Shown here piece by piece: positions 59,228-64,000 of a stretch of DNA of 64,000 nucleotides. The notes beneath the pieces were generated by a model. That model saw only the letters and a program-made list of their open reading frames with translations. It ran no database searches and was not told the DNA's origin. The position numbers and the translations under genes were made by a program. The stretch lies in the NCBI GenBank assembly GCA_021234155.1, contig JAJEKV010000104.1, forward strand, positions 3,271,985 through 3,335,984, read 5' to 3'. Source of the stretch: Isoetes taiwanensis. Taxonomy: Eukaryota > Streptophyta > Lycopodiopsida > Isoetales > Isoetaceae. Every line of letters starts with the position of its first letter. Within the stretch, counting starts at the first letter, position 1.

Positions 59228-59484
59228 AGTCGAACAAGGGGAAGAGGATAACCCGTGAGAGCCCGAAAGGTGCATCATCACCATCCGGGAGTCCATCGAG
59301 TCCAAGAAAGGCCACCGCCACCACCACCAAAGCGGCAAAGGCAAACCGCTGCGCTTAAAGAGCCTAAAAAAGCAAACGGCTTTGATTGCAAATGTAAGAT
59401 GCCCCCGAGGCACATAAGAAGAAGAAGGGGAAAGGCAAAGCACCCGGTGTTGCTATCAAAGAAAAAAAAAAAAAAAGTGATAAA

Positions 59485-60135
59485 ACATCTATTAACCCGC
59501 ACAAGTTTGTGCAAGGTGTCATTTATTTGCCGATCCACTTGTATGAAGCTTCCAATCGAAAAATGAAGCCGGTGAAAGGCCACTTCAGTTCGCAAAAAAT
59601 TACCCCGATCACTTGAGGAACTTGAAAGACGTAATAAGGAGCAATCCAAATGCTCATGTGGCCCCAATAGTTGTCCTTGTTGACAGGGAGCAGTGCAAAA
59701 CCCCCCAGGACTATGACAGAGAAAACGCAGACACCTACACTCACTACGTCTTGGGAGGCAATCACAGCTTCAAGGCAAGAAGGCAACTTTATAAAGAGAA
59801 GAAGAACCCGAGGTACCTCTCCGCCCCTTTGCCGCTTCATCGTGGTCTTACCGATGAAGAAGCAAAAATCGTTGCCAACACCCACAATGCTGACAACGAA
59901 TATAAACTAAAGATGAGCTTCGTCGACAAGATCCGGTTCATGCACAGGGAGTACGTAATTTTCAAGGAAAAGTACGGTGAGGACCTGAAGAAGCCAGCGT
60001 TTTCCTTGGAGCTTAAGGAGGCGTGTGCCATTGAATGCTGCCTGAAATATGACGAGGCCAATAAAAGGCAGTCTCTCATTGGCCACGATAACTGGTTCCA
60101 ATTAGCTTTTAGAGATGGCAAGATAAGCACAAAAC
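59485..60135 (+). CDS. locus B ParB-like domain
   Basis: The sequence HKFVQGVIYLPIHLYEAS is followed, after a one-base frame change in an A-run near 59595, by NLKDVIRSNPNAHVAPIVVL, then THYVLGGNHSFKARRQL and LTDEEAKIVANTHNADNEY. This is the standard order of a ParB N-terminal domain: helix with 'xxI..NP', strand 'PIVVxVD', nucleotide-binding loop GGNH[RS], and 'LxxxEAxxxANxxN'. ParB-type domains bind CTP or act as nucleases near palindromic sites, and in phages they often precede a DNA methyltransferase. The segment ends at about 60135 before a GTATTCC donor. The joining phase to the next exon is off by one base. Confidence 0.65.
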
Positions 60136-60185
60136 GTATTCCAGAATAACAAATCAACTATCTCACGTGAAATCTTTTTGAACAG

Positions 60186-60415
60186 ATTTGGGAACTCCAG
60201 GACGAGATATTTTCAATGTTCGAACGAGGGGAGTTAAAGAGCAAGGGCAAGGAGACAGCCAAGAAAAAATCATCTGACGTGCCCAAAAAAGAAATGACCA
60301 TTACCGTCTGGCGAGAAATGCAGGGCTTCTCCGACACAAAGATTCTGGAGCGGCTTCTCCAAAAAGTTGTTGATAAGGAGTTTAGCCTAGAAGAAATGTC
60401 AAAGGAATTGTACAA
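60186..60415 (+). CDS. locus B helical linker exon
   Basis: Starts after TTTGAACAG and reads IWELQDEIFSMFERGELKSK, a Lys-rich stretch, then ITVWREMQGFSDTKILERLL and FSLEEMSKELY. The exon ends TACAA|GTAAGA with phase 2 and joins 60841 in frame. The same helices are recognisable in locus A exon 4 (ITEMRKAQGLDDQELISVLD). The function is unknown, probably a connector or DNA-binding helices between the ParB and methyltransferase parts. Confidence 0.55.
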
Positions 60416-60840
60416 GTAAGATCTCTGCCACAAACTTTACTCTTTAGACGTTAGAGTCCCAAAAACATCGGGGTAGATAGTGTATTCCAGAATACACATA
60501 CCTTTCTTCACATGGGCACTGTGTATTCCGGAATACACAATGCTTTTCTAGAGACAAGCAATGTGTATTCCGGAATACACATTGCCCATGTAAAGGAAGG
60601 CATGTGTATTCTGGAATACACATGTCCTCTTCTAAAAAAGTATTGTGTATTCCAGAATACACATTGCTTCCTTCAGAGAAGCAATGTGTATTCCGGAATA
60701 CACAATGCATTTTGTTTCGAGGTAGCATCACCAGTTAACCAGTTTGTATTCCAGAATACATTTAGCTTGACTTTTATTTGTTTTTCTTCTACTTTGCCTT
60801 GTTTCTTACTTTTTAACTCATTGTTTCCTTAACGTCTTGC
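60416..60840 (+). repeat. locus B intron with a periodic palindrome array
   Basis: Seven copies of TGTGTATTCCGGAATACACA or close variants are centred at 60488.5, 60529.5, 60571.5, 60612.5, 60653.5, 60694.5 and 60752.5. Spacings are 41, 42, 41, 41, 41 and 58 bp. Copies at 60558-60585 and 60681-60708 extend to 28 bp (GCAATGTG...), the first perfectly. Spacers are related to each other, some inverted (spacer 1 is roughly the reverse complement of spacer 3, and spacer 5 is itself a hairpin). The array lies wholly inside the intron (GTAAGA...TTGCAG). Confidence 0.9.
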
Positions 60841-60981
60841 AGCCAAAAGAACGTCATAACATGTCAAACATGTTTGATGGAGCAGCTAAACGTAGAGACA
60901 TGGGAAAGGTGCAAGGAACTCTACCCAATAGCCACTTCTGACGAGCGCATTGTGCAATATGCACCAAATTTTGAGGGCTGG
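60841..60981 (+). CDS. locus B short exon
   Basis: Begins after CTTGCAG in phase and encodes QKNVITCQTCLMEQLN, then VQYAPNFEGW. A CxxC pair (CQTC) is present. It ends TGG|GTAAGT, phase 0, and the next exon starts SKKKNKDLPEGF after TTCCTCAG at 61052. I know no domain for this segment. Confidence 0.55.
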
Positions 60982-61052
60982 GTAAGTACTCTCAACATTC
61001 CTCGTCTTTGCACACACGATCTCCTTACAGTTGTTGTTATGTTTTTCCTCAG

Positions 61053-61499
61053 AGCAAAAAGAAAAACAAAGACCTTCCCGAGGGCTTTATGCATTTGGTT
61101 AGAACAGCACGGGAAGAGAGGTCGTTAGCTGAAAGAAGAACTGTTGAGCCAGAACCATCCGACTACGAGAGATTTTGCATGTTTGATCAAAACAATTTAT
61201 ATTCAATCATTCATGGTGATTGCAACGAACCTTGTCGGAACGGTTAAGCCCGCGGGACTTCACTTTGGTTATTGCTGATCTTCCCTACGGGTTTAAGCTT
61301 AAAGACGCCAGATATCTGACGACCAGCCCTTCAAATTTTCGTAGTTTAATGCTTTTATTGATGGAATCAAGCAGATCACAACGGCTAAACATTGGCGTTT
61401 AGTTACTTTCCATTCGAGCATGCAGTCTGGCTTGGTAGAATCAGCTTTCAAAAACCACTTTGGTTCTCCAGTTCAGGCAGGATATGAAAACCTTGTCTG
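61053..61499 (+). CDS. locus B methyltransferase, catalytic half
   Basis: Reads SIIHGDCNE..., then after a frame change RDFTLVIADLPYGFKLKDA, then (another frame change) ITTAKHWRLVTFHSS and GLVESAFKNHFG. 'xxGD..L......DLVxxDLPYG' is the signature of beta-class DNA methyltransferases, where the (D/N/S)-x-P-(Y/F) motif IV flips and methylates adenine or cytosine and precedes the AdoMet loop. ADLPYG is nearest to N6-adenine types but the base cannot be decided. Donor CTG|GTAAGT at 61500. Confidence 0.6.
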
Positions 61500-61629
61500 G
61501 TAAGTCTTATTCCAGAATACAGTTACTTTTCTCTTTGATTACGTAGTGTATTCCGGAATAGTATTTCCTGTTTCTGGTTTTCGAAGTGTTTTCTTGTTTT
61601 TGCTAACATCACTTTAAATGTTTCACTAG
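61500..61629 (+). repeat. locus B intron with two palindromes
   Basis: TATTCCAGAATA at 61508-61519, only six bases after the donor, and TATTCCGGAATA at 61549-61560. Their centres are again 41 bp apart (61513.5 and 61554.5). Confidence 0.8.
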
Positions 61630-62288
61630 GTACAAAACGAACATCAACTACCATGGTGGAGGACCAAGGTTGCTTAGCAAGGTAGAGTACCTTCATGTAG
61701 CTTATTGGAGTTTTGATGGGAAGAGGACCATGGAACACTTCAACACTGCCGCCTGTCAAAACTTTTCAAACGTCCTTGAGTTTCCAGCAGTCTTACAGAA
61801 ATTGCAGGACCCAACTGCACAAGGCAGGATTGTGAATCACTACCAGAAACCACAAAAGCTCATCAACCATCTCCTGGACATGTTCTCGCGTCCAGGAGAT
61901 TGGGTGCTTGATGCTTTCTCTGGTTCTGGTACTACTATCGCATGTGCACTTAAGAAGGGCCGCAACTGTGTAGCCGTGGATATTGATAAGGATGCTGTTA
62001 ATTTTGTGAAGATGAGACTGGCTGCCTTACCTACTACATCAAGAGCTAGGGGCCAAGTCTTCATCTGATTATGCTAAACTAACGTCCTCAGAGATACAGC
62101 CTCCATTCTCCAGCTCACTAGACGATGAGGCAACCTTTGCAGAGCTTAAAGAAGTAGCTTTAGCTACCATTCCAGAGGACAAGGAGGATACAAAACTTAA
62201 GTCTCCAGCAAAGGAGCAGACGGCACAAAAGGACGAGACGGCAGAGAGCAGCAAAAAAAATGATGAGGACTATGATGTAGATCTTTGA
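61630..62288 (+). CDS. locus B methyltransferase, AdoMet-binding half and tail
   Basis: Joins the previous exon in phase (W|YKTNINYHGGGPR). It contains KVEYLHVAYWSF, KPQKLINHLLD, and the AdoMet-binding motif I GDWVLDAFSGSGTTIACAL, then RNCVAVDIDKDAVNFVKMRL, all textbook for a beta-class (motif IV first) enzyme. The main frame stops at 62066. A one-base shift near 62050 opens an acidic tail (..SSSLDDEATFAELKEVA..) ending DEDYDVDL, stop 62286-62288, which is probably the true C-terminus. Both catalytic regions are conserved, so the parent element likely encoded an active enzyme. Confidence 0.7.
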
Positions 62289-62587
62289 CTACTGCATATT
62301 AAAATTATCATTATTTATTACAATGAATCTTCCATATTTATGTACGAAAATTTATTAAAAACATATTACTTTTTTTTCCTCTCTATTCTGGTGCTTGTTT
62401 TTTTTCATGCTTTCAGTCTCTTCAAGTCTCTGCCTAAAGTTCGCTATTTGTATGATTTCTGTTTCATAAGTACAAAGTTATCGCCTAATAATGGCCCAAA
62501 ATGACACGAAAAAAAATGCGAACCTCTAGAAATTCTCAACAACTTTCAAAAAAGGCTTATTTTAGAAACATGGTGTTTTTTAAAAGG

Positions 62588-62626
62588 GAATCTTTGAAAC
62601 GGGAGTGATGCAACACTCCCGTTTAA
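62588..62626 (-). repeat. right terminal inverted repeat of locus B element
   Basis: Begins GGAATCTTTGAAACGGGAG and ends CACTCCCGTTTAA. The two inner words AAACGGGAGTG and CACTCCCGTTT form a perfect 11-bp stem around a six-base loop, so this end is itself a hairpin. The left end has the same words in direct order. Confidence 0.65.
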
Positions 62627-62909
62627 TTTGCAATCGTGTTAATAGAGATTGGGATACAGACTAGCTAAGGGCGTTTTACCCAGATTTTGTAGCTAAACTG
62701 AATCTCATGTAGTAGGCATTGCATATGTTGCATATATAACCTTCTTCCTTTAAAAGAAATATATTTTCTCCTTGTTAAAATTTTCTCTTATCATTATAGA
62801 AGTCTTCTCTCAAGCAATACAAGGCGGGAAAAGCTCACTTTGATCTGCATCTTAGTAGCATGATACTATTAAGGAAAAGCTCGCTGGGATACTAATATCT
62901 AGCACAATA
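62627..62909. other. non-coding flank
   Basis: AT-rich, with two near-copies of 'aagctcactttgat / aaaagctcgctggga'. Nothing else is seen. Confidence 0.4.
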
Positions 62910-63175
62910 ACATGGGTTTTTTTTGTGTTTTTATACGCTTTTCACTAAAGTTTTCCTATGATTTCGTGATGTATTCAAATGGATGTAATAATGCGTACAT
63001 CTAGAGTGCACCATTTCTGAGCCATTGATTTTAGTCTTTTTTTTTTCAATGGTCAACAACCAATGGCTCACAACAAAAGCCCGTTTTTTGTGTGTGTGGT
63101 GCATAATGGGCACATGAAGGGCCATTGATTTTAGCCTTTTTTTTTCAATGGTCAACAACCAATGGCTCACACACC
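62910..63175. repeat. dispersed repeat copy 2 with a 49-bp internal duplication
   Basis: The left half matches 13685-13815. In the right half 'ccattgattttagtc..ttttttttcaatggtcaacaaccaatggctca' appears at 63022-63070 and 63122-63170. Each copy has self-complementary ends (gagccattg / caatggctc). Confidence 0.65.
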
Positions 63176-64000
63176 GCCAACATATTTCTTATCATAACTT
63201 TTGATCCAGAGCTCTGTTTGAGATGGTTTTTATTGCGTTGGAAAGCTCTCTCCGAGATCGTTTTGATATTGTATGATATGGATATGTTTGGTTAAGTTAT
63301 CTATGCTAAAAGAGCAATTTTTTAGCCGGGTTTGGTAGGCTTTCACATCCTACCAGCTGATTAATACAGGATTGCGCTATTGGATATTGTTTTATGGCTC
63401 ATATTGAATGAAGCTTGTAAAAAATTACCATGCAATTTTAGATTTTGAGGCAGTTATTAAGCAAATTCCAAGGCTTCTAGATCCTTGTGCTAACAAGCAG
63501 AAAAGTTTCCCACTTTGGTTTCTCACCACAAGAATCCATGGAGGCCAAAGGCTGCTGTTAAATTCCAGTTGAAAAATGTTTGTGTATGGGTGTTGCAAAC
63601 TTTATGACTTTCAGAATATTGGGATCAATATGCTCTATCTTTATGGTAACTTTTACTTATGTTCTATTTGTTTTATTGTGATCAAATTCAAAAGCTACAG
63701 GTGATGAAAGCCTCAAATGAATTCTAGTTTTTTTCTGGTTTGAATTCTAAAATTTTTGTTTGTGCCTCTTTATTTTCTATCCTTTCACTAATGCATCTCG
63801 CATTTGGATCTTACTCATGACTTATCTATTGGCCGCCTAATGTTTAGGGACTAGAATTGGCAAGAAAGCTTGAAACATATATAATTTGGCGTGTTGCAAT
63901 GAGCAGGTTCACACTTTGCTTAAAGCTGTTTCAAATTAAATTATTATTATCAAGCAAATGCTTAGTTTTATGTAGCTTCACATTCATTGAGTTTAAACGG
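63176..64000. other. non-coding end of window
   Basis: AT-rich, no gene or repeat supported. Confidence 0.4.

Larger units (their letters stand above)
58727..62288 (+). pseudogene. ParB-like plus beta-class DNA methyltransferase gene
   Basis: Segments: N-terminal module (58727-59227), Lys-rich linker and ParB-like domain (about 59380-60135), helical linker (60186-60415), 60841-60981, methyltransferase part (61053-61499) and last exon (61630-62068, continuing after a frame change to 62288). The domain order matches phage and bacterial proteins that pair a ParB N-terminal domain with an N4-cytosine/N6-adenine methyltransferase. The GT-AG introns (donors GTAAGA 60416, GTAAGT 60982, GTAAGT 61500) show it is now eukaryotic. 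Splice phases agree at 60415/60841, 60981/61053 and 61499/61630. Single-base frame changes near 59595 (A-run), 61243, 61313 and 62050, and a TAG at about 61342, prevent an intact reading. No clear ATG was found for the first segment. Confidence 0.65.
54616..62626. mobile_element. locus B: 8-kb DNA transposon-like unit with transposase-like and ParB-methyltransferase genes
   Basis: The left end TTAA-ACGGGAG (54616-54626) and the right end CTCCCGT-TTAA (62616-62626) are inverted copies. Inside both, a second shared word (TCAAAGATTCC, 54653-54664, and its inverse GGAATCTTTGA, 62588-62598) extends the match. TTAA on both outsides fits a TTAA-type target. Between the ends lie two divergent genes: a transposase-like gene (minus, 54977-58176) and a ParB/DNA methyltransferase gene (plus, about 58727-62288). 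A palindrome-bearing spacer separates them. No other gene fits inside. I know of no described plant transposon with this pair. Confidence 0.65.

Noticed and set aside
60481-60760. CRISPR-like array of repeats and spacers
   Set aside because: The period and repeat length look similar, but the repeats are palindromes inside a plant intron, the spacers resemble each other, and there are no cas genes.
62931-63170. 79-codon minus-strand ORF with repeated SHWLLTIEKK
   Set aside because: The repeat in the protein is just the duplicated 49-bp DNA unit. It is AT-rich and non-coding in character.

Overview
The window is nuclear DNA of a land plant. Supporting signs are an Arabidopsis-type (TTTAGGG)n telomere-like tract, GT-AG introns, a five-exon NF-YA transcription factor gene, an intronless PLS-class PPR gene of 1008 residues, and many LINE, LTR and MITE remnants. 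The loose gene spacing, the style of the PPR protein and the presence of bacterial-type methyltransferase genes suggest a fern or another non-flowering lineage. That placement is inference.

Layout. 1-4.6 kb: a partial zinc-knuckle ORF runs off the left edge, followed by a dispersed LTR-like repeat. A complete non-autonomous LTR retrotransposon (1391-4487, minus strand) sits inside a GATC-rich minisatellite. 4.9-10.1 kb: a multi-exon but broken gene (locus A) encodes a ParB-like domain, a degenerate DNA methyltransferase-like domain and an FCP1/HAD-like domain. Its introns carry a GC-rich palindrome. 10-21 kb: mostly non-coding, with LINE pieces, a tRNA-derived SINE-like unit and one possible small two-exon gene. 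22.4-25.0 kb: NF-YA (plus strand). 25.6-26.1 kb: a foldback MITE. 26.65-29.68 kb: the PPR gene (minus strand). 30-43 kb: nested MITEs, LINE fragments and tandem repeats. 42.9-46.9 kb: a LINE with ORF1 C-terminus, endonuclease, reverse transcriptase and a microsatellite tail. 48.3-49.6 kb: a second LINE family. 51.4-53.4 kb: LTR-like repeats and a 773-bp tandem duplication joined by telomeric repeats.

54.6-62.6 kb (locus B) is the most remarkable part. An 8-kb unit is bounded by inverted TTAA-ACGGGAG ends. It holds two divergent genes. The minus-strand gene looks like a DDE-type transposase of the family with IDGMD / DNTTRENKN / VGHTHDQID motifs (I believe DUF7869). The plus-strand gene is a bacterial/phage-style ParB plus beta-class DNA methyltransferase, broken by introns and a few frameshifts. 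The spacer between the genes and the introns carry a second palindrome family (TATTCCGGAATA). Six copies in one intron lie at a 41-42 bp period. Loci A and B encode related proteins yet carry different palindromes, each kept to non-coding parts. This suggests an undescribed system in which a mobile element's DNA-binding/modifying protein is paired with its own intronic palindromic sites. Whether those sites are bound, methylated or structural cannot be read from sequence alone.
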